Shown here: piece after piece, positions 28,348-36,741 of the stretch
Layout of the letters: each line of letters opens with the position of its first letter
How positions within the stretch are numbered: the first letter of the stretch is position 1
Assembly (NCBI GenBank): GCA_003170135.1
Contig: PMZR01000063.1
Coordinates: 30,149-94,148 of the forward strand
Direction of reading: 5' to 3'
Length of the DNA: 64,000 nucleotides
Origin: Acidobacteriota bacterium
GTDB lineage: Bacteria > Acidobacteriota > Vicinamibacteria > Vicinamibacterales > Fen-181
Notes under the pieces: model-generated
Told to the model about the DNA's origin: nothing
What the model saw: the letters and a program-made list of their open reading frames with translations, nothing else
The model's database searches: none
Made by a program: the position numbers and the translations under genes

Positions 28348-29964
28348 TCATTTCGACTTCTGGTCAATGCGAAGGACTGACACCCGACAGCCAGCCCTCC
28401 TGATTTGCTCCCCCACCTTCATGAGGTTTAGCCGGCTGAAAAACGGGAGTTCGGCCGGTAAGTTGCTAGTGGGATTGGTCATTATAGCGTAAACGACCTC
28501 GAATTCCTGGGTGTCGGCCGCTTTGTCGACGGGAATTAGCGCGGCCAACTGTGGGTCGAGCGACTCGAGCTTCGAGCGCGTTTCCGACCTGAACTTGGCG
28601 TCATACAAGAATCCCTGAAGCGATACAAATCCTTGAGCGAACAGGTGGCTGAGCGTGGCGGACTTAGTCTTCTGCTTGACGTGAACGAACTGCCTTTCTT
28701 TCGTGAAGATGTCGCACACCTCGATCTTCGACCTTCGTTCCAGACTATACGCAAGATTCGTATGGAGCATTCCGAGGTCAGCCCGCCCAATGACGGCCCT
28801 CTTGATGTACGCGTCTTCGCCTTCCTTGACGTTCGCGGCCGGCAGTGAGAGCGTCGGTGTTACCCACTTGGCGAGGTCGCTGTTTATCTGGTCAGCAAGG
28901 GTGGCGGCGACCTTGAACCATTGGCCGCCGCTCAGGACGTAGAGGTTGCCTTCGACAAACGTTTCGAACACCAGACAGTTGTAGACCCACCATCTTGAGT
29001 AAGCCTCTTCCTGGTCGCTTCTCCGAACCGAGATTCGGTGCGACTTCTTCAAGGTCGACAAGGAGAGGGAACTTGGGTCTTCCAGACTTGCGAGGTAGTC
29101 TTCAACAGCCAGGTCCAGGTGCGGCGTCTGTGAGGGATCATTCGAGTAGTAGAACTCTGCGGCCTCGTCCCAGCTGATGAGTTCGTCTGGCGCTAGGTGG
29201 GTCTTGGCGGTATCTGATTTCCGCAATGTCTCCACGAGCTGCTGGTCCACGGCATCCACTTCCTTCCCAGGCTTCAGAGCCTTCAGGTCGTCTATCCAGC
29301 CGAATCTCTCCTTGTAAGCGTCTGACTTGAATAGCTTCAGAAACTGCTCGCATTTCTCCTTGAGGCCTGGGAGATTCATCCGGACCGAAAGCGCGAGGGC
29401 GTCTGCGCCGGTGACTCGAGCTGCGAGGGCCGAGTCTTTGGGCTCGCCGGTCACGGCCCGGAGAAGGTCGCGGCTCACATCGAGCCCGAACGTATCAAGA
29501 GACGATGCACGACTCACCTGCCTACGGGTACTAAGCGTCAGTTCTTCGATCGTGCGAATGTCAACCGACCTCAGTTGGTCCGCGTCCACGGCGTTCAGTG
29601 TCGCCCTGAGTCCGAAGTCGGGTTCCCAGGAGTCAGGCTTGAGGCAGTACCGGCCGGCGGGTCCAAACGTGACTGCGAATCCGCGGCCTCCGACCTGCAG
29701 AAGCAGCACACCGGAGGCACTCTTGTTCAACGTTTCATCAAGCGGCGTCTTGACATAATCGTCGACGAACTCGTACCACTTTGGCGCCTTGCCCTGCGAT
29801 TTGGTGATGAACAGGTCGCCTTTTACTCCGGCGCTGGATTTGAGTGGGTGTTTTTTCAGATTACCGGGTTTCGCGAGGGCATCGAGGGGCTTCTTCAGGT
29901 TCTCCGAGAGTAGATAAATCGTGAGGTGCCGACTCTTCGGTTTATCCTGTGTCTTTATCGCCAC
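28348..29964 (-). CDS. TIGR04141/DUF6119 family sporadically distributed protein
   Basis: 538 aa from GTG 29964, chosen because GAGGAGG lies just upstream; the open frame extends further 5' without family sequence. The N-terminus (KPKSRHLTIYLLSENLKKP) and the segments FGPAGRYCLKPDSWEPDFGL and LYVLSGGQWFKV are typical of the TIGR04141/DUF6119 family, which is scattered in defence islands. The C-terminal half (IEVCDIFTKERQFVHVKQK, then LSHLFAQG) carries a D...V-K pattern seen in restriction-like folds, so nuclease activity has been suggested by pattern. The biochemical role is not established. Confidence 0.8.
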   Translation of the reverse strand: MAIKTQDKPKSRHLTIYLLSENLKKPLDALAKPGNLKKHPLKSSAGVKGDLFITKSQGKAPKWYEFVDDYVKTPLDETLNKSASGVLLLQVGGRGFAVTFGPAGRYCLKPDSWEPDFGLRATLNAVDADQLRSVDIRTIEELTLSTRRQVSRASSLDTFGLDVSRDLLRAVTGEPKDSALAARVTGADALALSVRMNLPGLKEKCEQFLKLFKSDAYKERFGWIDDLKALKPGKEVDAVDQQLVETLRKSDTAKTHLAPDELISWDEAAEFYYSNDPSQTPHLDLAVEDYLASLEDPSSLSLSTLKKSHRISVRRSDQEEAYSRWWVYNCLVFETFVEGNLYVLSGGQWFKVAATLADQINSDLAKWVTPTLSLPAANVKEGEDAYIKRAVIGRADLGMLHTNLAYSLERRSKIEVCDIFTKERQFVHVKQKTKSATLSHLFAQGFVSLQGFLYDAKFRSETRSKLESLDPQLAALIPVDKAADTQEFEVVYAIMTNPTSNLPAELPFFSRLNLMKVGEQIRRAGCRVSVLRIDQKSK

Positions 29965-30319
29965 ACTTTCCCTCCTCGCCCAGATCTGCTCAATGGTCGA
30001 GCTAGGCGTCTTTAAAGTCAAGCGCGCGATCCGAAACAAAGTGCAGACTCCGGCGGTTCGGCTCTGAAGACACGTTGCCCCCGACGTGTTGTCGGGGCTG
30101 CCCGGCGTGGTTCCGGGACTTGGGTAGGAATGATGGCGGGAGAGCTGGCGCACTACTGCTACATCGGTTCCTCGTGCTCGGCGTAGGACGTGAGGTTCCG
30201 ATCGCGCCCGGTCCTGCGACGTGGCGTCGACGATCGGCCGCAGCAGCGCGAACGAACGGCGTTCGCTGTTCACGCTGTACTGCCTAGCGGGGCACGTACG
30301 ACGTGGCGTTCATCGCCGC
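29965..30319 (-). other. intergenic region, no gene seen
   Basis: 355 bases between the TIGR04141 gene and the MfnB-like gene. Frames are open on both strands but none resembles a protein. Probably holds the promoter of the TIGR04141 gene. Confidence 0.4.
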
Positions 30320-31534
30320 CTAGCTCTTTCCTGACGTCGGCGCACGGCCTCCGGCCGCTGCAGGTCGGGGATCCGCACGTTCAAAGCTCTTCACCAACTG
30401 CTCGACCAGCGGGCGTTTGATCGTCTCGTCAGGGCGGCCTTGTACTATTGCGGTCCGACGCCCGCTTGGGTGCCTGGCGGCGCCGCCGAAGCAGATCAAA
30501 TCCACCTTTGTCTTCACGAGGGGTTCAATCTCGGCCAGGCTGATGGAGCCGGCCGCCCAGAACTCGAGGCCTGCCTCGTGGGCGCGGCTTGAGAGCGTTG
30601 TCGTCTCCGCGAGTGAGTAGAAATCCTGATAGCGCTTGCCAGTGTGCTTCTCAAAAGTATCGATCAAGACACCCTGCCAGCCAGCCTCACCAGCCAGACG
30701 AATCGCCTCGGCAGCGATCTCGATCGGCCTCTCGCCGTGCGCGTTGATCCCGAGCTCAGGGAAGAACACGGCGACGAGCGGATAGCGGGTCGTCTTGTTG
30801 AGCGGCATCGTGATGGCGTTGCTCTCAACTGCGGCATCAATCTGCCGGCGGATTGTCCGCATCTGACTCAGGACCTCTGGACTACGCAGATCGCGCTTGT
30901 ACTCGTCCAGGTGTGCGAAACCGACCTTGACGACGTCCGCACCCGCCTGAATGGCGCCGATCACCTTGGTAGCCGTCAAGGCGGCCGTCGAGCGCGTATC
31001 GATGCGCCCAGTCCTCATGTCGCGGACGATCTGCGGCGATTCCGACACGTTTGTGGAGATGTAGACCTGCTCGCCAACGGCCAGGCGAATCTTGAAGATC
31101 TCGTCGACGGTGGCGGGGCCAAGGGCTTGCTCCATATGCTCGACATCGACGACCACTCTGTCGTTTCGAACGAGGCCCGGTATCTCTTGACCCTCATGAC
31201 CACTGATCAGGCAGAGCGCATCGACCGGCCGAGGATGTGCCGCACCAGCGAGGCGGCTCAGCCTGAATCCCAAGCGGTGATGAGGTGCCTGCTTGAATTT
31301 CGCGATTGCCTCGCTGCGCATCAGGAGGATCTGACGCGCTTCGTCGTTGAGGAACGACATCGTCTGACGCAGGGACGTCCACCGCCTGGTGGCAGCGAGA
31401 CGCTGGACGTCCGCGATGACCTCGCTGCCCTTGCCGATCGCAAACCAGGCAGCTCGCCGGCTGTCGGTGTGGTCTCCCCGCCGCCTGATTTCTTCGACGT
31501 CTTCGTGGGTACGAGTGATCAGTGCTCTCGGCAT
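30320..31534 (-). CDS. MfnB-like (DUF556) TIM-barrel protein with N-terminal extension
   Basis: 404 aa. The C-terminal 300 residues resemble (5-formylfuran-3-yl)methyl phosphate synthase, a TIM-barrel aldolase of methanofuran synthesis. GADVVKVGF carries the catalytic-type Lys, VLIDTFEKHTGK the D-x-F/A-x-K strand, and AHEAGLEFWAAGSI then DLICFGGAARH the last two barrel strands. The first 110 residues have no MfnB counterpart. No other methanofuran or methanopterin gene is nearby; the neighbours are defence-type genes. The product may therefore act on a different small molecule. It sits 13 bases downstream of the 31548-32438 gene, forming an operon. Confidence 0.6.
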   Translation of the reverse strand: MPRALITRTHEDVEEIRRRGDHTDSRRAAWFAIGKGSEVIADVQRLAATRRWTSLRQTMSFLNDEARQILLMRSEAIAKFKQAPHHRLGFRLSRLAGAAHPRPVDALCLISGHEGQEIPGLVRNDRVVVDVEHMEQALGPATVDEIFKIRLAVGEQVYISTNVSESPQIVRDMRTGRIDTRSTAALTATKVIGAIQAGADVVKVGFAHLDEYKRDLRSPEVLSQMRTIRRQIDAAVESNAITMPLNKTTRYPLVAVFFPELGINAHGERPIEIAAEAIRLAGEAGWQGVLIDTFEKHTGKRYQDFYSLAETTTLSSRAHEAGLEFWAAGSISLAEIEPLVKTKVDLICFGGAARHPSGRRTAIVQGRPDETIKRPLVEQLVKSFERADPRPAAAGGRAPTSGKS

Positions 31535-31547
31535 GGGCAGCTTTCGC

Positions 31548-32438
31548 TCAGTGTGCGGAGGAGGCTAGAGCCGCGCTCACCGCGGCGGCGTCGCTCCACC
31601 GACTGATCCGACGAGGAAACATGTAATAGCGCGGCGGTGCCTCCCAGGAAAGCGCTTCTACCGCCGTCAGTGCGTCGCTTGGTCTCGCCTCTAGCAGAAG
31701 GCGCTGGGCAGCCGGCGGAAGGCCGTATGGCGTTGCTACCCAGGTGGCGGACGCTTTCGATGTGAGGCCGGCGACGACCATTGCACAGAGCTGCTCCGGA
31801 TGGCCGTAGTCGCGTCTTCCGCGTGCCACCGCCGCCACGAACCGATCGCCGAGCGTGGCAACCAGCATGGTGTACGCGCGCAGGACGGACGCTCCGGTCA
31901 CGTGGGAAGCTCGGATGTCGCGTGTCGTGCACCAGTGCTCCCACACCTTCCCGCCATCGTCAACACTGTCTGCATCCCGGTCGAACTGTTGCCGGGGACA
32001 CCCGTTAAAGCGGTCAACCGTGTCTCGCACGCCACGTGCAGAGATGTGCCCCACGGAGTTGCCCTCCACGAACCCGAGCAACGTGGAGCCGGCCAAGAGT
32101 CTGCTGCTATCCTCGGAATCGAGACGCTCGGTACGCACGACTCTGTCTGCTCGGGCAGACACGCTCGCATAGTACTCGTCATTGCGCGCGTCGTGGGAAA
32201 CCTCGAGCCAGAGGAGTCGACCGTTGGCGGCCCGTCTGACACCACCGGCGGCAACCAGATGGCAGGCGACATGCCATGCGCCATGGTCGAAGTCGCCGGG
32301 ATCGCCAGGGCCGAGGTTGTCGCCATTGACCAGCGAGCGGTCCAGCCAGAGGCTTCTGAGTGATTCCACGTTGGTCGGCGAATCGGATAGGTCGCCGTAT
32401 GGTGTGACGTCGAACCGGAACGAGCCCCTAAATGCCAC
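31548..32438 (-). CDS. unknown 296-aa protein paired with the MfnB-like gene
   Basis: GTG start at 32438 chosen for its strong AGGAGG four bases upstream; the open frame extends further 5' with low-complexity sequence. No family recognised. Begins AFRGSFRFDVTPYGDLSDSP, has a segment EVSHDARNDEYYASVSARAD, a helical middle, and ends with an Ala-rich helix. A weak resemblance to HEPN-like helical bundles was considered, but no R-x4-H motif is clear. It is followed within 13 bases by the MfnB-like gene, so the two probably act together. Confidence 0.6.
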   Translation of the reverse strand: MAFRGSFRFDVTPYGDLSDSPTNVESLRSLWLDRSLVNGDNLGPGDPGDFDHGAWHVACHLVAAGGVRRAANGRLLWLEVSHDARNDEYYASVSARADRVVRTERLDSEDSSRLLAGSTLLGFVEGNSVGHISARGVRDTVDRFNGCPRQQFDRDADSVDDGGKVWEHWCTTRDIRASHVTGASVLRAYTMLVATLGDRFVAAVARGRRDYGHPEQLCAMVVAGLTSKASATWVATPYGLPPAAQRLLLEARPSDALTAVEALSWEAPPRYYMFPRRISRWSDAAAVSAALASSAH

Positions 32439-32664
32439 GGTCCCTCCTGACGTCCAACGTGGTGGTGGCCTCGACTGGCACAGCTTCCTACAGGGCTGTG
32501 CCTGCGCGCGAACCCCGGCGCGCCGAACCCTTGACGGCAGCGCTCCAAGCAACGGGATTCTAGGCCGGATTGGGCCTCCCATGAACGACTATTCCCGGAC
32601 TTCTTTCGAGACGCCGCCGCGACCGAGCAGCGCAAATAGGGTTCTCACACAAGGCCGCCTCGCT

Positions 32665-33387
32665 TCATTGCGCAAGCCATCTTGCATAGGCCCGAACGTC
32701 GATCATCGGTACTGTCGCGCTGCTCTGGAGACGCGCGATCAATTCCAGGAGGAAAGCCGTCGCGGGCTTGCCCTGCGGCGTGATCGTGTAGCAGTGGGTG
32801 GCGTCACAGCCGAATGTGCCATGCGCCGCCACGCAGCCCAAATCAAGACGCCGGTCCCCGTCGCCGCGTTCGAGGGCGTCGATCAGGGGTTGACCGAGCG
32901 CCGGACTCCAGTCGCTCTCGAATGTCACCAGCCCGCCCAAGATGTGCGTCAAAGGCTTGGCTGGATAGATCCCTCCTGCATGCGGAATCGGAAGGCTCGT
33001 CCGATGCAGGCGGCGCACGGTTGCAATCTTGTCCTCGGCGTACTCGATCTCGCCGGCGCGGATTGTCTGTTTGGCTTCGAAGATGGCGTAGACGCTTTCG
33101 GCCGGCACGACGATCTGCCCTTCATAGTGGAAGATGAACGGCGAGTACTGACGGTCAAACACTACGACGTCCACCTGCTCGCTGAACACGCCATTGCTAT
33201 CGACCACGTGCGCCTTCTCTGCCTGGTAACGGCGTGGCAGGTAGGTCTGGAGCATCTGGAGCCAGACATATTCACTGGCGTCGCCCTTTGTCGTGGGGTG
33301 GCCGAAGGACTCACGCACGGTCGCAAGACGGCGCTCGATGTCATCGTGAAGGCTCGCCAGGAGCCTCGAGAGAGACCAGGTATTCAT
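32665..33387 (-). CDS. DUF6602 protein, candidate CBASS effector nuclease
   Basis: 240 aa, DUF6602 family. It contains a restriction-like core: FSEQVDVVVFD near residue 70 (E, D), then YAIFEAKQTI near 101-110 (E-x-K), followed by a helix (GEIEYAEDKIATVRRL). This is the D...ExK pattern of PD-(D/E)XK nucleases. It is the last gene of the CBASS operon, 11 bases after the CD-NTase stop, exactly where CBASS effectors are encoded. No SAVED or other known cyclic-nucleotide sensor is evident. Predicted role: nucleic-acid cleavage triggered by the CD-NTase product. Family and motif are seen; effector role is inferred. Confidence 0.75.
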   Translation of the reverse strand: MNTWSLSRLLASLHDDIERRLATVRESFGHPTTKGDASEYVWLQMLQTYLPRRYQAEKAHVVDSNGVFSEQVDVVVFDRQYSPFIFHYEGQIVVPAESVYAIFEAKQTIRAGEIEYAEDKIATVRRLHRTSLPIPHAGGIYPAKPLTHILGGLVTFESDWSPALGQPLIDALERGDGDRRLDLGCVAAHGTFGCDATHCYTITPQGKPATAFLLELIARLQSSATVPMIDVRAYARWLAQ

Positions 33388-33398
33388 TGTTTACATCC

Positions 33399-34289
33399 TC
33401 ACGACAGCGGAAAGTAGTCGCCGAGAATCTCCCGCCACAGACGCAGGGCGTCTCCCTGTCTGCCGGTCTCTTCCGCCCGCCGCGCAAGCGCGGCCTTACG
33501 CTGCGCCTCCTGAAGGGCGTTTCGCGCCGCGGCAATGAGCTGCGGCGTCATCTGGTCCGAGACCGGCGGCCCGAGGCCGGCAGGATCAGGCCAGGTCCGC
33601 TCGACGTTTGCGTCCATCGCCGCAAACAGGTTGCGAATCTCGTCCGGGTAGTTCGAGAACGGCGCCTCCACGAGATCTTCGGCGATCACCTCGACCAGGA
33701 ACGACGGCTTGATCGGCTTGCCGTTCGCACGGTTCCAGCCCTTCGTCATCTTCACCAGCGGAATCCAGCGCCCGCCCAGTTCCTTGTTCTTGGCAGTCGC
33801 CTGTTCCTGGTGCGTTTCGGGGTTCGTCTTGATCCAGGTGCCCGTGAGCTTGTCGGGTATTTCATAATCGTGCTTGCCGGACGCGAATGCGGGGACCGCG
33901 TCGAGGCTGAGCACCTTCCCCTCGTGTTCTTCTGGGTAGTAGTTTTTCTCGAACTCCACCGTCACAGAACGCCGCCCGATCTCGACCTGTCCCTGCTCGG
34001 TGTACTTCTTCTTGAGACATTCCTCGAATGCGCGGAGGGTTTCGATCGGCGGCTTGTCGCGCCGCCACCGCTCCTTCTGCCCCAGCACGAACATAACGTC
34101 GAGATCCTTGAGGGGCTTCGTCTTCGTGTGGCGGCTGTAGGAGCCGGACAGGAAGTCAGTCGCGAGGTCGAAACCGTCGCGGATGCACTCGCGCACGTCC
34201 TTCTGACGCCGGGCTGCGTCCTTCTGCTCGGTGTCGCTTAGCTCCAGCCGCTGTCGGAACTTGTCGAAGGCTTGAGTCGTCGTCAGCAT
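33399..34289 (-). CDS. CD-NTase (CBASS cyclic oligonucleotide synthase)
   Basis: 296 aa from ATG 34289, with GGAGA just upstream. The active site is complete: GS motif FLSGSYSR (residues 49-50), metal-binding D62 and D64 in KDLDVMFVL, and a third acid, D130, in SLDAVPA. The following helices (WIPLVKMTKGWNRANG) are typical of the OAS/CD-NTase fold. The protein makes a cyclic di- or trinucleotide upon infection. Two bases separate it from the HORMA gene, whose product in type III CBASS binds and activates the CD-NTase. The clade (C or D) cannot be set by eye. Confidence 0.9.
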   Translation of the reverse strand: MLTTTQAFDKFRQRLELSDTEQKDAARRQKDVRECIRDGFDLATDFLSGSYSRHTKTKPLKDLDVMFVLGQKERWRRDKPPIETLRAFEECLKKKYTEQGQVEIGRRSVTVEFEKNYYPEEHEGKVLSLDAVPAFASGKHDYEIPDKLTGTWIKTNPETHQEQATAKNKELGGRWIPLVKMTKGWNRANGKPIKPSFLVEVIAEDLVEAPFSNYPDEIRNLFAAMDANVERTWPDPAGLGPPVSDQMTPQLIAAARNALQEAQRKAALARRAEETGRQGDALRLWREILGDYFPLS

Positions 34290-34291
34290 CG

Positions 34292-34798
34292 CTATCTCCA
34301 GTACGTGACCCCGGCCGTCATGTGGCCGGTGGCAATCACCGTTCCCGCCTGCCGAGCCATGAGCGGACCAGTCGGGAGGAGGGTGCAGTCCGAGAAACCG
34401 TCGACCATGGGCGCGCCGTGCCTCGTCCACAGGACGATCCGGTAGCTGCAGTTGCTGGTTGGCCGGGTGGCCTTGGCGATAAGCTGTCTTAGGTAGTTCT
34501 TGTCAAGCCACATGTCGTCGTTCACGCCGGAGCCCGCGTAGGCAATCGGGAACTCCCAGCGCGCCGATGCCTCGGTGGCGCCCGGCCTGAAGAACTCGAT
34601 GATGACGTTCGTGAGGTGTCCGGTGCTCAGCCAGGTGCGGATGCCGCGCTCGATCGTTTGCCAGTCTTGCACCAACTTCTCCGGACTAAGGCCGTTCTCG
34701 CGGATCACCTCCCGCAACGTGTTCCGCAGGTTGTCGCTGAGGAAGACGATGCTGTGGCTCTGCGTGTAAGTTGTCGCGTAGGCGTAGGCCGTCTGCAT
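34292..34798 (-). CDS. cap7: bacterial HORMA-domain protein (Cap7-like)
   Basis: 168 aa. Opens with a pattern typical of CBASS HORMA proteins: TYTQSHSIVFLSDNLRNTLRE, then a helix ending WQTIERGIRTWLSTGHL, a strand VIIEFFRP and a C-terminal safety-belt region ending TGHMTAGVTYWR. In type III CBASS, HORMA closes around a peptide and then switches on the CD-NTase. It lies tightly packed between the 155-aa gene (1 base) and the CD-NTase gene (2 bases). The family is clear from pattern; the closure-motif partner is unknown. Confidence 0.85.
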   Translation of the reverse strand: MQTAYAYATTYTQSHSIVFLSDNLRNTLREVIRENGLSPEKLVQDWQTIERGIRTWLSTGHLTNVIIEFFRPGATEASARWEFPIAYAGSGVNDDMWLDKNYLRQLIAKATRPTSNCSYRIVLWTRHGAPMVDGFSDCTLLPTGPLMARQAGTVIATGHMTAGVTYWR

Positions 34799-34799
34799 G

Positions 34800-35267
34800 T
34801 CATCCCCTCACGTTCCAGTCGACGAGGATTACGCGGGCGTCCTCGGTAGCCGCGCCGGGTTGGTCGCACTCGGCGCGCTCGGCATCCGCGACGTCGAACG
34901 CGTTGATGCGCGGCGAGGTCTTCGCCAGCGCGGTCCTGACCCATTCGATGTTGTCGCCGTCGCAGGGCACATGCATCGTCCAATCGCCTGCAGTTGGGTT
35001 CCAGCTCAGGGCGTCGACCGCGCTTCCCTCCTCGATCGCCTTCATCGCGTAGCGGCAGTAGATGCGAAGCTGCGCGCCGACGCCTTCGAGCAGAATCGGG
35101 CGCGAAGACGGGTGCTCGTCCGTGATGATCGAGCCCATTACCCCGGCGGCCTCGTTCAGCTGGAGGACGTCGCGCGAGTCGGTGCCGGTCACCAGATCAA
35201 CGATCCGCTGCCACGTTTCACTGGCGGAGCGGTGCGGGATGGAACTGATATCACGCCGTACTCTCAT
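34800..35267 (-). CDS. 155-aa CBASS accessory protein (possible second HORMA / Cap8-like)
   Basis: Encoded between the TRIP13 gene (17-base overlap) and the HORMA gene (1-base gap). It begins MRVRRDISSIPHRSASETWQ, has LQLNEAAGVMGSIITDEH and GAQLRIYCRYAMKAIEEG, and ends ARVILVDWNVRG. Some type III CBASS operons carry a second HORMA-like or peptide-donor protein at this place, and the gene order fits. The sequence itself was not recognised with certainty. It could supply the closure-motif peptide for the HORMA protein. Confidence 0.65.
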   Translation of the reverse strand: MRVRRDISSIPHRSASETWQRIVDLVTGTDSRDVLQLNEAAGVMGSIITDEHPSSRPILLEGVGAQLRIYCRYAMKAIEEGSAVDALSWNPTAGDWTMHVPCDGDNIEWVRTALAKTSPRINAFDVADAERAECDQPGAATEDARVILVDWNVRG

Positions 35268-36141
35268 TTGTCGTCCCCTTCAGAACCGTGAGCGCGTGCC
35301 GGAAGGTGGACTCGATCTGAAGGACCGTCAATCGGTTAGGGTCCTTGGCCGTGTCGATGTCCGAGGCCATCGCCGCGAAGATGCCTTTTCGAATGCGCCG
35401 GCCGTCCAATCCCTTAGCGGCCTCCGCGAGCCGGTCTGCCTGTGCCTCGAGGGCCTTTACTCTCTTCCACACGCCGCCGATGGCGTTCAGCGTGTCGGCG
35501 ATGATTTCCCGGCGCGCGGCCCCGTTGGGCAGGCCAATCTCCTCGATGTGGTCGGCCCTGGAAATGACGGCCGCGTCGAGCGCCTCTGGGAAGTTCGTGG
35601 TCGCAATCAGCAGAACGTTGCGGTGTTCGCGCGTGAGCCGGTCCATGCCGGCGAGCGCCGCATCGGTCGCGCGGTGCACGTCGACCGGGTTCGCCTCAAG
35701 ACTGAGGCGATGACGGGATACGGCAAGCGTCTCCACTTCGTCCAGAAGCACGAGGCCGACGCCGTCCATGGCGATTTCGGGAATCGTTTCCTCGAACAGC
35801 TTCGCAACTGCTTGTTGGCTGCGGCCCAGAGCGGAGCTGATCAATGCGTGAGGGTCGATCTCGACGAAGGTCGCGTTCGTGTCGGGGATCCGTTTCGCGA
35901 TTTGGTTTGCCAGGCCACGCGCAAGGGTCGTCTTCCCGGTGCCGGGCACGCCAGCCAGGAGAATGAGGCCGTGCAACGGTGCCACTTCGAAGCGGAGCTT
36001 CTGCCTGACCGTCAGCGAAAGCAGCGCCTGCGCCAGGAGCCGTTCGCGCACACCGTCATCGAGCTTGATTGACGTCCATGCCGGTCCGAAATCCTCGTGC
36101 GGCAGCCGACAGTGCCGCGCGACACCTGCTGGATGGCTCAT
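35251..36141 (-). CDS. cap6: TRIP13/Pch2-like AAA+ ATPase (Cap6)
   Basis: 296 aa. Walker A GVPGTGKTT at residues 64-72 and Walker B VLLDEVE at 131-137, followed by sensor-1 LLIATTNF and Arg-finger region ISRADHIEE. In type III CBASS, this hexameric remodeller opens the HORMA protein and so dampens CD-NTase activity until infection. It is the first gene of the minus-strand CBASS operon and lies 210 bases from the divergent regulator gene, with the shared promoter between them. Confidence 0.9.
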   Translation of the reverse strand: MSHPAGVARHCRLPHEDFGPAWTSIKLDDGVRERLLAQALLSLTVRQKLRFEVAPLHGLILLAGVPGTGKTTLARGLANQIAKRIPDTNATFVEIDPHALISSALGRSQQAVAKLFEETIPEIAMDGVGLVLLDEVETLAVSRHRLSLEANPVDVHRATDAALAGMDRLTREHRNVLLIATTNFPEALDAAVISRADHIEEIGLPNGAARREIIADTLNAIGGVWKRVKALEAQADRLAEAAKGLDGRRIRKGIFAAMASDIDTAKDPNRLTVLQIESTFRHALTVLKGTTNESTA

Positions 36142-36293
36142 TGGGCTGGCCCCACTCCTCGGCCGTTGAAGACCCGACGGCCTTGCCTTCGCCGCGCCAA
36201 CGTGCCATAGTTGGCGCTGTCTGGGACGACAACGGCCAATGCACAGATTGGAACGCTGACGAGCGATATGACGACGTCAGAGAGTTCGCGTGG

Positions 36294-36311
36294 GTTGTCC
36301 ACACAGACAAC
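36294..36311. promoter_or_regulatory. candidate CapH operator in the divergent CBASS promoter
   Basis: GTTGTC and GACAAC form a perfect inverted repeat with spacer CACACA. More GTTGT half-sites follow before the capH-like start (GTGTTGTGCTGTTGTC). The site lies in the 210-base region between TRIP13 (leftward) and the HTH gene (rightward), where a repressor could control both. Binding by the HTH protein at 36352 is inferred. Confidence 0.55.
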
Positions 36312-36351
36312 ATGATAATGGCCGTGTTGTGCTGTTGTCAAGGGGGGTGTA

Positions 36352-36741
36352 ATGGGCCAGCCGGCACTAGGGTTCCTGCTGCAGCGGTTGCGCGAGGAAA
36401 GGGGGCTGTCGCTGCGCGAGCTGGCGCAGCTCGCAGACGTGGACCACGCCTACATCTATCGGCTCGAGAGCGGCGACAAGGAGTCGCCGTCGGCAGAAGT
36501 TCTTTTGAAGCTCATCCGAGCGTTGAAGGCCGGCAAGCGCGAGGCGGACATGGTTCGATACCTTGCCGAGCACGCCGGGACGGACGCGGCCCTTGTGCGG
36601 CACGTTCTCGACGACCAGACGATCACCTACGAGATCTTCACTTCCGCGGCGGGCGTTGCCTTCCGTGGCTCACGGCCGGACTACCAGAAGCTGGTAGAGC
36701 GAGTGCGCAGAATCCTGGGTGAAGAGAATGGCCTTGGATGA
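36352..36741 (+). CDS. capH: XRE-family regulator (CapH-like)
   Basis: 129 aa with an N-terminal Cro/C1 helix-turn-helix (LREERGLSLRELAQLADVDH, AYIYRLESG). The C-terminal region contains a loop that could be a protease cleavage site. CBASS operons are known to be controlled by the repressor CapH, which is cleaved by the metallopeptidase CapP after DNA damage. Both are present here in that order, divergent from the CBASS genes. ATG 36352 has GGGGGG upstream. Assignment rests on context and domain type. Confidence 0.8.
   Translation: MGQPALGFLLQRLREERGLSLRELAQLADVDHAYIYRLESGDKESPSAEVLLKLIRALKAGKREADMVRYLAEHAGTDAALVRHVLDDQTITYEIFTSAAGVAFRGSRPDYQKLVERVRRILGEENGLG

Noticed and set aside
30644..31606. 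320-aa plus-strand frame opposite the MfnB-like gene
   Set aside because: The minus frame has clear TIM-barrel motifs; the plus frame has none.
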